Counted from the stretch's first letter, positions 8,008 to 17,117 are shown. The stretch: 64,000 bases of DNA from Thioalkalivibrio sp. ALJ21 (GCF_000378605.1 NZ_KB905155.1:992001-1056000); one strand, 5' to 3'. Program-made: numbers and translations. The notes: generated by a model not told the origin, from the letters alone.

Positions 8008-9885
8008 CTAGTCACGACATCCGTTTGCGATCTCGCAACACACCTGCGCAAAAGAATCACCCTCCGTAACGCCCCTACAGAGTTCGTCTTGAACTCTCCA
8101 AGACCTTTCACCTAAACCCGATACGTCCAAACGCGACCACAGCGATACACCACCCACATCAGGATAGCGGCCCAACGAAAACCATTGCGACTCAGATCGG
8201 ACGATTACAACCTCTCTCGCAACCAAGCGCTCTCCCGAAACAACGGGAGTGAGGCCATCCTCAAGAAGCGCAAAGTAAGAATCACAAAACACCCGCCCCG
8301 CTCCAATCGACGGTTTGCAGGAGCGTTGACCTGGCCAATGAAACACTGCCATTCGATCGCGATCCACCGAACACGAATCCAACAGCTCCTTCGCCCCATT
8401 CGCCACCTTTTGATCCCCGAAATCACCACAGAGAAGGACATCGTATGTCCGACATGAAGGGCCCCTCTCTAATAACAGATGCGGTAAACCAATACCGCTC
8501 ATCGACGAACTCGCACCATTGGCACGGGATCGATACTGAATCCGGCGATATCGAGAGATTTCCCTATAGACATGTCGCAAACCGAAATACACCGTCCTCA
8601 CATGCCGCATACCACTTCGAGTCAGTGATCCTTCGTCGTCTAAAGCAAACGCTAAAGGGCATAAAGGTGAGACAATCTCCACTGCCGACACCCCAAACTG
8701 ATCCCTAACTCGCCACATAAACTCGGTATCTGCCCCGACCAGAACCGGTTCCCAACCTCCCAACGAATCGACAACCTCTCGCTTAAACATAAATGATGAA
8801 TGGCTCGGATGGACAAACGAGCGGGAAGGACGCCAATTGTGGGTAAAGGAAAGCTCTTCCGTAACCCTTACCCACGAGCCCCACACAGCCATCAAACGCT
8901 TATTCGAAGCCAACCTGCTGGCCAGCGTTTCAAATTTCTCCGGATGGGACCAGTCGTCCGCATCATGCGTGGTAAGCAGAGCACCCTTTGCCTCCTGCAA
9001 ACCTACATTGCGCGCTCCGTACGCTCCGCGATTCGCTCTTAGAGCGATCAAGCGCACTCGTTGATCCACATGCGCTATCGCTGCGACCACGTCCCTCGTG
9101 TTGTCTGTCGAGCAATCATCGACAACAATCACTTCAATGTTCCGCCAAGTTTGCTTCAGAATCGACTTCAGCGCACAACTGATTGACCTTCCGCCATTAT
9201 AGACTGGAACAATTACTGAGATCAGCACGCCGTCGGCTGATCTCTCAATCGTCCCCTCGATATTACCTAACGTAAGTCGTTCCTTCCGATCTGTTAACCG
9301 GATACCACTTAAGCCTGTCGCCAAAAGCCCTCTATTAATCCATGAAAGTTTATGCAGATCGTCTGTGCTGGTGTTGGCGCGCATAAAACAGTAGTCAATA
9401 TCATCCGTTGCTCCACACCAGCGCTGCTTAACCAACTCCTCAGCCGCTTCCCTGCCCTCCAACGCTGTATATACAGAGGACAGCCCAAGCAGCATTTCGT
9501 TCTTCTCTTGGGAACTAAGAGAAAGATTCAAAACAATCTCGCCGATGCGCCTACACGCCTCCATTGATCCCTCAAAATATCTCCACTGGAATAAAGCTAC
9601 TCCTGACTCGATCCTGGTCAACTCCGAGGACTTATCTGACCAGAAGACTTCTTCTAGGCGTCTTATTCCCTCCTCCTCACAACCGCCCCAAAGAAGCCAG
9701 TACGCGTCCCGCACGTACCTCGACGAGAACACGTGCGAGCCCGCCCAGCCCACGGGCAGAATACTGTGCAACGTACTCAGGACTCGGGCCGGAAGCACAC
9801 GCTTGGCCACCGAGACACACCACCGCCCCCAACGTTTCCCTCTAATCCCAGCCTGCATCGTTACCCCACGAAATATACTCATCAC
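8008..9885 (-). CDS. Large family 2 glycosyltransferase with extra N- and C-terminal regions
   Basis: A 625-residue protein starting at GTG 9885 or the adjacent ATG 9882. The GT-A domain occupies about residues 215-420: VISVIVPVYNGGRSISCALK, EVIVVDDCSTDNTRDVV, and the metal site TTHDADDWSHPEKF. The first 210 residues look helical and repeat-like and are unassigned. The last 200 match no family I recognise. It probably adds a sugar to the surface polysaccharide. Codon use is AT-richer than in flanking core genes. Confidence 0.8.
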   Translation of the reverse strand: MMSIFRGVTMQAGIRGKRWGRWCVSVAKRVLPARVLSTLHSILPVGWAGSHVFSSRYVRDAYWLLWGGCEEEGIRRLEEVFWSDKSSELTRIESGVALFQWRYFEGSMEACRRIGEIVLNLSLSSQEKNEMLLGLSSVYTALEGREAAEELVKQRWCGATDDIDYCFMRANTSTDDLHKLSWINRGLLATGLSGIRLTDRKERLTLGNIEGTIERSADGVLISVIVPVYNGGRSISCALKSILKQTWRNIEVIVVDDCSTDNTRDVVAAIAHVDQRVRLIALRANRGAYGARNVGLQEAKGALLTTHDADDWSHPEKFETLASRLASNKRLMAVWGSWVRVTEELSFTHNWRPSRSFVHPSHSSFMFKREVVDSLGGWEPVLVGADTEFMWRVRDQFGVSAVEIVSPLCPLAFALDDEGSLTRSGMRHVRTVYFGLRHVYREISRYRRIQYRSRANGASSSMSGIGLPHLLLERGPSCRTYDVLLCGDFGDQKVANGAKELLDSCSVDRDRMAVFHWPGQRSCKPSIGAGRVFCDSYFALLEDGLTPVVSGERLVAREVVIVRSESQWFSLGRYPDVGGVSLWSRLDVSGLGERSWRVQDELCRGVTEGDSFAQVCCEIANGCRD

Positions 9886-9930
9886 CGTTGCCTATACACG
9901 CTCCCACCGAGCCTCGCGCACCACGGCAAG

Positions 9931-10671
9931 TCAGCCCCCGACCACCACGATCTCTACTTCCCTGGACAGATCTTCACAGGACTGACGCATTAGCCTATCC
10001 AGGAGAACGAACCAACGTCTCGGATCTTCGATTTCGTTTAGGAACGGTATGCCGCCCCGCCTGGAGTAGCGTTCAAGAGCTATCTCCGGCGCTATATCCA
10101 CAAAAACGAACCTGCGCCAGGCCAAACCCTCGTATAAATTCAATCCGTGAACTTTTTCCGACGGACTTCTGAGCCCCCACATGCAAAGCAAGGCCCGAGT
10201 CGCCAGAGCCCGTTGAAGAATTCCCTCGTCTAGGATTACTTCTTGGTCTGTGACATTTATCTCTGCCTCGACCAAAGCGCATTCCCATAAGCTGTTGACC
10301 CGATGACGCCAGATATCCGCATCCACCCCCCTCACACGCCTTAGGTCTTCCATAACTCCTACGTCGTTGCCCAATACAGCTGAATACAACTGCACGATTG
10401 CGGACAGCTTCTTTACGTCGACCATGGCGCCTCTTTTCGCCATCTCCTTTCCTTGGATGCCGCGTTCCATGTGCGCATCGGAACCTCTTTGGACCGTGGT
10501 CTCTTCACCCTCTCCCTGTCGGTCAGAGATTAGTCGACCACGAGTCCGATCTCTTAACTCTTTTCTCAATCTTACCGTGCGACCTTCCCTCGTTGACTCC
10601 GCCAACGTACTTTTTCCAGCGCACGGCAATCCAAAATATTCCGTCGTTGTCACCAACCCATCCTTTCCCAT
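9931..10671 (-). CDS. P-loop kinase-like protein of unknown substrate
   Basis: About 246 residues from ATG 10671. The N-terminus has a beta-strand plus Walker A, EYFGLPCAGKSTLAE, the signature of small-molecule kinases. A later strand, FVFVDIAPEIALERYSRRGG, resembles the lid region of nucleotide- or shikimate-type kinases. It is not a sulfotransferase: the PAPS-binding RSGTT-type loop is absent. It sits among glycosyltransferases and close to an APH-fold kinase, so two different kinases may act on one pathway. Substrate is unknown. Confidence 0.6.
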   Translation of the reverse strand: MGKDGLVTTTEYFGLPCAGKSTLAESTREGRTVRLRKELRDRTRGRLISDRQGEGEETTVQRGSDAHMERGIQGKEMAKRGAMVDVKKLSAIVQLYSAVLGNDVGVMEDLRRVRGVDADIWRHRVNSLWECALVEAEINVTDQEVILDEGILQRALATRALLCMWGLRSPSEKVHGLNLYEGLAWRRFVFVDIAPEIALERYSRRGGIPFLNEIEDPRRWFVLLDRLMRQSCEDLSREVEIVVVGG

Positions 10672-10730
10672 CAAAAGACTACAGCTTCCCTAGAACGTAA
10701 ACGTGCCAATCGCGAACGTTTACCTCGTAC

Positions 10731-11489
10731 TTACTTTATCTTCTTAAGGCGCCGAAAAAGACTTTGCAGATTATCGTCGCGCATGTCAGCATCCATGAGT
10801 GAGGCGAACCGCGTGTAGAAAACAAAGTCACGAAGGAGATTATGGCCTCTATTTTGATTCAGACGACCTTCCGAACCATGGTGACCATCCCGTGTTAAAG
10901 CACCAATGCTGTTTATGGGCATAACCAAGTATCCTGAACGCAGCAGATCCATAACAAAAACTCGATCCTCGCGCCTGTCCAGACGCCTATCGAAACCTCC
11001 CACCCGAAGTGCCACTTCTTTCTTTACAACCAAGTTTGACCCGCCTGCACACCCATTACTAGTCAGAAGGTTAGGCAAAGAAAGCGATTCAACCGTAGGC
11101 GTTTTGTAATTATAGATGCGCCCATCACTGTCGTACCGATCCTTTCTCGTTATAAACGCGGCAACACGCTCGTTACCTGCGTTCGAACCTATTATCTTCT
11201 TAATCCTCGCAAGATACTCGTCTGGCCAAAGATCGTCGTCATCCAAGAATGCTACCCAGCGATTGGCCGCAAGAAAAAGCCCTTGATTCCGCGCAACTGA
11301 AACACCGCAGCCAGGATACAACCTATGAAACCGGATACGTTTATCCGAAACGTCAATACCGACTGCCGATTCAACGCCGTTATCAATAATTAAGACCTCA
11401 TCAGAGTCCCCAATGTTCTTCGTCGCTGAGTCGATAGCCATTCGCAAAAGCTCAGCCCTATCGCATGTCGGTATAACCACTGTAATCAT
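10731..11489 (-). CDS. Family 2 glycosyltransferase
   Basis: About 252 residues from ATG 11489; an in-frame TTG lies four codons upstream. The GT-A core is clear: ITVVIPTCDRAELLRMAIDS, EVLIIDNG, and the metal-binding VAFLDDDDLWPDEYL. GGSNLVVKKEVALRVGGFD followed by an acidic stretch matches the acceptor-side region of the family. It belongs to the AT-rich polysaccharide block. Sugar specificity is not predictable. Confidence 0.85.
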   Translation of the reverse strand: MITVVIPTCDRAELLRMAIDSATKNIGDSDEVLIIDNGVESAVGIDVSDKRIRFHRLYPGCGVSVARNQGLFLAANRWVAFLDDDDLWPDEYLARIKKIIGSNAGNERVAAFITRKDRYDSDGRIYNYKTPTVESLSLPNLLTSNGCAGGSNLVVKKEVALRVGGFDRRLDRREDRVFVMDLLRSGYLVMPINSIGALTRDGHHGSEGRLNQNRGHNLLRDFVFYTRFASLMDADMRDDNLQSLFRRLKKIK

Positions 11490-11559
11490 TAAAGCACCCA
11501 ATCTTTAAGCGCAAGCAGTGGAGGGTCCACTGAAGAAACATTCAACCAATGGCCGCCGG

Positions 11560-12054
11560 TCAGACGCATCGTCCTTGTGTAGCGGGAATCCATTTTCTAG
11601 CCAACCACTTCGTGAAAACAACATACTGGTCGCTGCGATAGTACCAAGAACGTCGGCCAAGCCAAGCGCAAGCCCATGCCAGCCATTCTTTTGAACCTAT
11701 AATCACCGGCACGTGCGACTGGCCTAGGTCAATTGAAATTCTTTCTCGAGGGAACGCCGAATCTCTTATACGCTTCGTGGAAATGACCTCCAACACATGC
11801 AAAGGGCAACCAGGCCATCTGTCGATTATCACAGGGTCACCTTGAATTTCTGAGGGCCAATATGAATGCAGCCCAACAGAGCCAAGAATACCATCGCAAC
11901 GGAGCCGAACCGGTCTCTCTAGGATAACATTGGCCGTCCCAGGAACTGGATTTCCGCCCAAATAATCTAGAACCTGCTGCGGAAGGTCTCCCACCTTGCA
12001 GGATGCGAGCCCTCGGCCTCGAACAACAACCCCCTTGAGTGATGTTTCGTTCAT
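11560..12054 (-). CDS. RibK-like (CTP-dependent riboflavin kinase fold, DUF120) protein
   Basis: A 164-residue protein. The first 125 residues match the cradle-loop barrel of archaeal CTP-dependent riboflavin kinases: LKGVVVRGRGLASCKV, then LGGNPVPGTANVIL (the P-GT-N nucleotide-binding motif), then LHVLEVISTKRIRD and ERISIDLG near the end of the barrel. The last 40 residues are Trp-rich and unassigned. Bacteria normally use RibF for riboflavin, and the gene lies among glycosyltransferases and kinases, so a CTP-dependent kinase with another substrate is possible. Family assignment is from remembered motifs and needs a profile search. Confidence 0.55.
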   Translation of the reverse strand: MNETSLKGVVVRGRGLASCKVGDLPQQVLDYLGGNPVPGTANVILERPVRLRCDGILGSVGLHSYWPSEIQGDPVIIDRWPGCPLHVLEVISTKRIRDSAFPRERISIDLGQSHVPVIIGSKEWLAWACAWLGRRSWYYRSDQYVVFTKWLARKWIPATQGRCV

Positions 12055-12368
12055 TATTGTTTACAAGTGTACAACCGAAAGGCCGCCAAAAACGTCATTT
12101 AGGGAGGCCCCCCGTTATGTTTATGTTATCCGCTCAGACATGTAGCGGGAAGCACAGAGAGTCCACTCATTGACAAAGATAAAACAGCAAAATACTAGAA
12201 CGTTTTATATTGTTTGTAAAAAGCATTTATGACATAATACGGGATGACTGATTTTAAGGTTTCGGACAGTCGCCTCCAATGTTGCGTAATTAGTCGCACG
12301 CGCTGATACTCGCGTTACTGCTATTTGGCTCTCTTAGCAATCAAATCTACGGTAGATGCTAAATCGCA
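12055..12368. other. AT-rich intergenic region
   Basis: About 310 bp between two leftward genes, the AT-richest stretch of the window, with runs such as AAAGATAAAACAGCAAAATA. It probably carries the promoter of the RibK-like gene. The palindrome TTGTACACTTGTAAACAA lies just upstream of that gene on the minus strand (about 12057-12074). No gene, REP or RNA is recognised. Confidence 0.45.
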
Positions 12369-13301
12369 TCAACGCTGTACGCGCTTTCTTCGGGAAAGCA
12401 TGAGCCACGCGGCTTCGCCCAGCTCGGCCCACCATATTCGAGTCTGAATGACAACACCGCAGAAACGGTAACGAACACTGAAGCATGATGAGGAGATGAT
12501 ACGGAAATATAATGTAAGTGGAGGACAGATAGTACGCACCAACCAGTATATCTTGGAATGGAATGGTCCGGATGCGAGCTGCCCGCCCTTGATTCGGCGT
12601 GCCTTGGAGACCACTTCTCCCCAGGACTGGCGGGCGGGATGATACACAACCGCCTCCGAAACGTATCGCAACGGATGGCCTTGCATTACGGCTCGCCGGC
12701 AGAAGTCCGCGTCGCCCCCTGAATAACGTGTCGCATCAAACCCACCGAGTTCCTCAAGTACTGTCCTAGACACCAAGAGGTTGGCTGTGGCCGCGTAGCC
12801 GCGGCGCACGTAATGCGCTTGAGGGATTCCGCGGATCAGGTCGTAGATTTCGTAGGCATTGGGACGCTCGGAGTCCGTGTACATCTCGACGGCGCCAGCC
12901 AGAAGAGCGCTTATTCCCTCCTGCTGGGCTCGGTCGAGCATGGCCTCGAGCCACCTGGAATCGGGTCGACAATCGGCATCGGTGAAGGCGAGCCAGTCGC
13001 CTGCCGCGGCTTCGATGCCAGCGTTACGGGCCGCGTAGGAACCCGGCGTGTTGCAGTGGAGGATGCGAACGTTCGTGGGCAGGCTTTCCAGCGGATCGTA
13101 GTTCGTCGAGCCATTGTCCACGAGAAGCACTTCAAAGAAGTCTTGTGGGAAGGTCTGTGCGTGCAGGCATTCCAGCAGCTCTGGAACCAATCCCCAGTGG
13201 TTGTAGACGGGCACGATTACCGAGCAGACGGGCCGGGAGCCGTCTTCCGCTGCATCGTTGGAGTGCACCGAGTTCGCGGGCGTTGAGGGGATCCCCGTCA
13301 T
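12369..13301 (-). CDS. Family 2 glycosyltransferase
   Basis: About 310 residues from ATG 13301, which overlaps the stop of the upstream membrane-protein gene (ATGA) and is therefore chosen over a longer upstream frame. Core motifs are CSVIVPVYNHWGLVPELLEC, EVLLVDNGSTNYDP, AARNAGIEAAAGDWLAFTDAD and GGFDATRYSGGDADFCRRA. The C-terminal 80 residues include a hydrophobic segment near YWLVRTICPPLTLYFRI, suggesting membrane association. It is probably co-expressed with the upstream gene. Confidence 0.87.
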   Translation of the reverse strand: MTGIPSTPANSVHSNDAAEDGSRPVCSVIVPVYNHWGLVPELLECLHAQTFPQDFFEVLLVDNGSTNYDPLESLPTNVRILHCNTPGSYAARNAGIEAAAGDWLAFTDADCRPDSRWLEAMLDRAQQEGISALLAGAVEMYTDSERPNAYEIYDLIRGIPQAHYVRRGYAATANLLVSRTVLEELGGFDATRYSGGDADFCRRAVMQGHPLRYVSEAVVYHPARQSWGEVVSKARRIKGGQLASGPFHSKIYWLVRTICPPLTLYFRIISSSCFSVRYRFCGVVIQTRIWWAELGEAAWLMLSRRKRVQR

Positions 13302-14977
13302 TGCCGTGGTCCGTTGGTAGCCGAAGCGAACAACCCGACAACGCGGGGCACCAGCTTGAGGGCGCGGCTCAAGCGCTGGCGCTCGAAGAGACGTTCCAGC
13401 TCGTGGCTCAACGCGGCAATTACGAACCCGTTGGAGTTTTCCCCAAGCGCCTGAAGATGTTTGGGCTTGGTCGGCCATCCGGCACCGGCCGGTTCGATCG
13501 CCCAGCTCCCCCAGTGAAGCAGCGTGGGCACCCCTGCCTCGGTCATCACGATATTGCCGGGCCGAACGTCCCGCGTGGTAATCGCTAGGGGCAATGCGGC
13601 CAGCTGCTCGCGCCAGTCTCGCAACCGAGCGCGTAGCTGGCCGAGGGCATTAAGGGCCTGTGAATCGCTGGCGGCGATCCGGAGGCGTTCCAGCATGGTG
13701 TCGTTCAGGCGCTGCCACAACATGGGCCGGGATCGCTGGTAACGGGTCAACAGTGATTGTGGCGGCGGGACTTGCAGCAAGGCGTGGCGGATCTCTTCCA
13801 CCCCTTTCCCGGTATCGCCCTGCCTGGCCGGGAGCTTTTCAGCTACCTGCAGTACGTGGCAACGGAAGCCGCGCACCTGCGTGGCGCCGATCCATTGCGG
13901 GCTGGGCAGACCTTTGGGCGGGTCAGTCAGCAGGGTCGCTTCGTGCAGGGCGTAGGCGGTGCGTTTTAATGCAAACAACTTGATGAAGATGCTCGGCTTT
14001 CCCGGGGTGCGGCAATGCAGCACGCCCACGTTGGCCACATCGGTTTGCCACCACTGGATGTCCGGGTCCTTGGGGGCGGGCTCGCCGTACATCTCGGCGA
14101 TGAGTTCCGGCACCCATTGCTGACGCTTTTCCGGCGCCAGGAGGGTCCAGATGGACTCTTTCTTATCGTCCTCTTCCGGGATGAAGGCGCTCTTGTGGAA
14201 GAACAGCGCATCCAGCTTGGCCTTCTGGCTGCGCTGCTTCACTAGACCCGTTATGAGGCTCGATAGCCGGTTGAAGCCCTGGCGGGAGAGCAGCAGCGCG
14301 ATGATTGCCGGGATCAGGCCGGGGGGATCGAGGAACAGGAAGTCGATTACCAGGTAAGCAAAGGCGAGCATGAAGCCGATGCCCGAGAGTACGCCCATCC
14401 AGCCGGCCAGGTTGTCCTCGAGGCATTCGCGGAACGCTTCGCTTACGGCTAGGGCGGCCAGGAGTGCAACGGCTACCAGGAGAACGTATCCGGCAGCCAG
14501 GAGCGCAACCCCTTGATACAGCCAGAGCAGGATGCCCAGCGCCAGCAGCAGAAACACGGCTCCCGCGATCACCTCGGCATGGCGTTTGTAGGCGCGAGCG
14601 GCCAGTTCGTCCTGGTTCTCGAACAGGACCATCTTGCGGCTGCGGGCGAGCAAAGTTCTTGAGCCACGTTCGCCGCCGAACTCCACGATGCGTTCAGCTA
14701 GCAGGTACAGGGCATAGAAGGCGACTGTGGCGGCACTCAGCCAGACGATCAGGGAGTCACGGTCGAACTGCTCGAAGGACGGCGGGAAGTAGCGCGGGAT
14801 GCCGTCCGAGCCCAGCAGGATGATGACCTTCAACGGGAGGAAGAAGGCCAGCAGCATGGAGAGCTGCGACACCAGGGTGAAGAACACCACACCGCTGGTC
14901 GCGGCCGGGGCCGCCCAGAAGAACTTGGCGCCCAGGCGGGTGCTCCATTTCAGGCTATTGAGGATGGCGGGGATCAA
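13298..14977 (-). CDS. Polytopic membrane protein fused to a degenerate kinase-like domain
   Basis: A 559-residue protein. About residues 20-235 contain six predicted membrane segments in a spacing like an ABC-exporter half. From about 300 a kinase-like fold follows: a Lys in SIFIKLFAL, a Glu in LHEATLLTD, and a catalytic loop TTRDVRPGNIVM with Asp and Asn. The motif expected to read DFG or IDW is LLHWGSW, so the metal-binding Asp is replaced by His. It is therefore a candidate pseudokinase. Its stop overlaps the start of a glycosyltransferase gene. Function unknown. Confidence 0.6.
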   Translation of the reverse strand: MIPAILNSLKWSTRLGAKFFWAAPAATSGVVFFTLVSQLSMLLAFFLPLKVIILLGSDGIPRYFPPSFEQFDRDSLIVWLSAATVAFYALYLLAERIVEFGGERGSRTLLARSRKMVLFENQDELAARAYKRHAEVIAGAVFLLLALGILLWLYQGVALLAAGYVLLVAVALLAALAVSEAFRECLEDNLAGWMGVLSGIGFMLAFAYLVIDFLFLDPPGLIPAIIALLLSRQGFNRLSSLITGLVKQRSQKAKLDALFFHKSAFIPEEDDKKESIWTLLAPEKRQQWVPELIAEMYGEPAPKDPDIQWWQTDVANVGVLHCRTPGKPSIFIKLFALKRTAYALHEATLLTDPPKGLPSPQWIGATQVRGFRCHVLQVAEKLPARQGDTGKGVEEIRHALLQVPPPQSLLTRYQRSRPMLWQRLNDTMLERLRIAASDSQALNALGQLRARLRDWREQLAALPLAITTRDVRPGNIVMTEAGVPTLLHWGSWAIEPAGAGWPTKPKHLQALGENSNGFVIAALSHELERLFERQRLSRALKLVPRVVGLFASATNGPRQ

Positions 14978-15049
14978 GGGGTGGTTGCCTGATTGGATGC
15001 CGTTGTTGGTACCCGGCGAATGATTTGGGCGGCGGTGGCTTCTAGACCT

Positions 15050-15297
15050 GTAGGAGCCGAGCCCCCTCGGCGATAGGGCGCTGGATAGGTCCGATCGGCC
15101 AGGGGCTGGCCTCCTACATCTGCGGCGGCTCCGAGGACTGTAGGAGCCGAGCCCTCTCGGCGATGGGGCGCTGGATAGGTCCGATCGGCCAGGGGCTGGC
15201 CTCCTACATTTGCGGTGGCTCCGAGATCTGTAGGAGCCGAGCCCTCTCGGCGATGGGGCGCTGGATGGGTCCGATCGGCCAGGGGCTGGCCTCCTAC
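15050..15297. repeat. Tandem array of three 90-bp REP pairs
   Basis: Three inverted REP pairs start at 15050, 15140 and 15230, a period of exactly 90 bp. In each, the left REP has a GCCGAG/CTCGGC stem and the right REP a GGCCAG-class stem. Spacers (GCGGCGGCTCCGAG types) are nearly identical between units, showing recent unit duplication. The array fills the gap between the sat-cysC gene and the membrane pseudokinase gene. Confidence 0.92.
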
Positions 15298-15362
15298 AGT
15301 GGGGGGTGTTGCGGGCGGCGTTGGGGTGTTGCTCGGCCAGGGGTTCGGGCGCCTGGTGAGGG

Positions 15363-15389
15363 CGATCGCCCAGGGGGCTGGGCTCCTAC
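15363..15389. repeat. Single GTAGGAG-headed REP, alternative stem
   Basis: One reverse-oriented REP with loop/stem GCCCAG/CTGGGC ending in CTCCTAC, 13 bp before the sat-cysC stop codon. It is a further stem subtype with the same head. Confidence 0.75.
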
Positions 15390-15401
15390 AGGGGCGGGGG
15401 G

Positions 15402-17117
15402 TCATGGGTTGCGGATGAAGCCCATGGCTTCGAGTTTGAGCAGGATGCGGTGGGCGGCTTCGTCCGGGGTCATCTCGCGGGTGTCGAGGCGCAGCTCGGG
15501 GTTTTGCGGCTCCTGGTAGGGGTCGTCGATGCCGGTGAATTCCTTGATCAGGCCGGCGCGGGCCTTGGCGTAGAGGCCCTTGCGGTCGCGGGCCTCGCAG
15601 GTTTCCAGGGGCGTGGCGACGTGAACTTCGATAAAGCCCCCTACCCGCTCGATGCGTTCGCGCACGCGGCGGCGCATGTCGGTGTACGGGGCGATGGGGG
15701 CGCAGATGGCGCAGCCGCCGTTCTTGGTGATCTCGCTGGCCACATAGCCGATGCGCTGGACGTTGATGTCGCGGTGTTCCCTGGAGAAGCCGAGCTCGCT
15801 GGAGAGCTCCTTGCGTACGATATCGCCATCCAGCAGCGTGACGGCGCGCCCGCCCAGCTCCATCAGCTTGACCCGCAGGGCGTTGGCCATGGTGGACTTG
15901 CCGGAGCCGGACAGGCCGGTGAAGAACACGGTGAAGCCCTGGCGGTCGCGCGGCGGGAAGCTGCGGCGAAGCTCCTGCACGACTTCCGGGTAGGAGAACC
16001 ATTCCGGGATCTCCAAACCTTCGCGCAGGCGGCGGCGGAATTCCGAGCTGGGGAGGCTGAGGGTGTGTTCGCCCTCACGCACCTCGTCGGCCGGCACGAA
16101 GTCCGCCCGATCCTGCACGTAGGTCATGGCCTGGAAAGGGACCATCTCGATGCCGATCTCTTCGGCATGGTGCTGGATCAGTTCCTGTGCCTCGTAGGGG
16201 CCGTAGAAGGCCTGCTCGTCCGGGCCCGCATCGGGGCTGGCATGGTCGCGGCCGACGATCATGTGCGTGCAACCGTAGTTGCGGCGGATGATCGCGTGCC
16301 ACAGGGCCTCGCGCGGGCCGGCCATGCGCATCGCAAGCGGCAGGAGGCTCAGCTGGGTGGTCTGCTCCGGGGCCTGGCGCAACACATGCTCGTAGCAGCG
16401 CACGCGGGCGTAATGATCCACATCGCCCGGGGCAGTCACGCCCACGACCGGATGGATCAGCAGGTTGGCCTCCGTCTGGCGCACGGCGCGGCGGGTGAGC
16501 TCTACCTGGGCGCGGTGCATGGGGTTGCGCGTCTGGAAGGCCACCACGCGGCTCCAGCCGAGCTTCTGGAAGTATTCCCGCAGCTCTCTCGGGCTGTAGC
16601 GGTAGTTGCGAAAGTCGTGGTGGACTGGGGCTTCCAGGCCATGCAGCGTGCCGCCTAGATAGACGGGGCCCGTGCGATGCAGCAACTCGTTGACGCCCGG
16701 GTGCGCGGTATCGGTGGTGCCAAACACCTGTTCCGCCTCGCGAGTGCGATCGGGCGTCCAGCGATGCTCCACGTCCATCACCGCGATGAGCATGCCCTCG
16801 GCATCGCGCAGGGCGATGCGGTTGCCCTCCTCCGCCTGCGCGGCGAAGGCTTCGGTCACGTCCAGCGTGATCGGCATCGGCCACAGCGTGCCGTCGGCCA
16901 GGCACATGTTCTCGAGCACGCCATCGTAATCCGCCGGGCCCATGAAGCCCGTCAGCGGGGAGAAGCCCCCATTCAGCAGCAGCTCCGCGTCGCACTGCTG
17001 GCGCAGGGTCAGGTCCCAGGAGGGCATATCCCGCGCCGCTTCATTCAGTTCGCGGGCTGTCGCCTCGTCCACATAACGCTCGCAGAGCGTGCCGCCATAC
17101 GGCGTAATCAATTCCAT
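15402..17117 (-). CDS. sat: Bifunctional sulfate adenylyltransferase / APS kinase
   Basis: A 571-residue fusion. The N-terminal ATP sulfurylase (about 1-385) has LTGFMGPADY, QTRNPMHRAQVE (ATP site; the second His of the usual HxxH is Gln) and GRDHASP. The C-terminal APS kinase (about 395-571) has GLSGSGKST and LDGDIVRKEL. Together they make PAPS from sulfate and two ATP. Thus it points to assimilation or sulfation rather than sulfite oxidation. It sits beside polysaccharide genes, so PAPS for sulfated EPS is possible. A partial duplicate of its 5' end lies upstream. Confidence 0.93.
   Translation of the reverse strand: MELITPYGGTLCERYVDEATARELNEAARDMPSWDLTLRQQCDAELLLNGGFSPLTGFMGPADYDGVLENMCLADGTLWPMPITLDVTEAFAAQAEEGNRIALRDAEGMLIAVMDVEHRWTPDRTREAEQVFGTTDTAHPGVNELLHRTGPVYLGGTLHGLEAPVHHDFRNYRYSPRELREYFQKLGWSRVVAFQTRNPMHRAQVELTRRAVRQTEANLLIHPVVGVTAPGDVDHYARVRCYEHVLRQAPEQTTQLSLLPLAMRMAGPREALWHAIIRRNYGCTHMIVGRDHASPDAGPDEQAFYGPYEAQELIQHHAEEIGIEMVPFQAMTYVQDRADFVPADEVREGEHTLSLPSSEFRRRLREGLEIPEWFSYPEVVQELRRSFPPRDRQGFTVFFTGLSGSGKSTMANALRVKLMELGGRAVTLLDGDIVRKELSSELGFSREHRDINVQRIGYVASEITKNGGCAICAPIAPYTDMRRRVRERIERVGGFIEVHVATPLETCEARDRKGLYAKARAGLIKEFTGIDDPYQEPQNPELRLDTREMTPDEAAHRILLKLEAMGFIRNP

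Noticed and set aside
9931-10671. P-loop gene as a PAPS sulfotransferase matching sat-cysC
   Set aside because: Its loop is a Walker A (GLPCAGKST), not the sulfotransferase PSB motif. The 3' phosphate-binding motif was not found.
12170-12204. TTGACA then TACTAG with 17-bp spacing, plus strand
   Set aside because: No plus-strand gene follows, and the -10 is poor. In AT-rich DNA such matches occur by chance.
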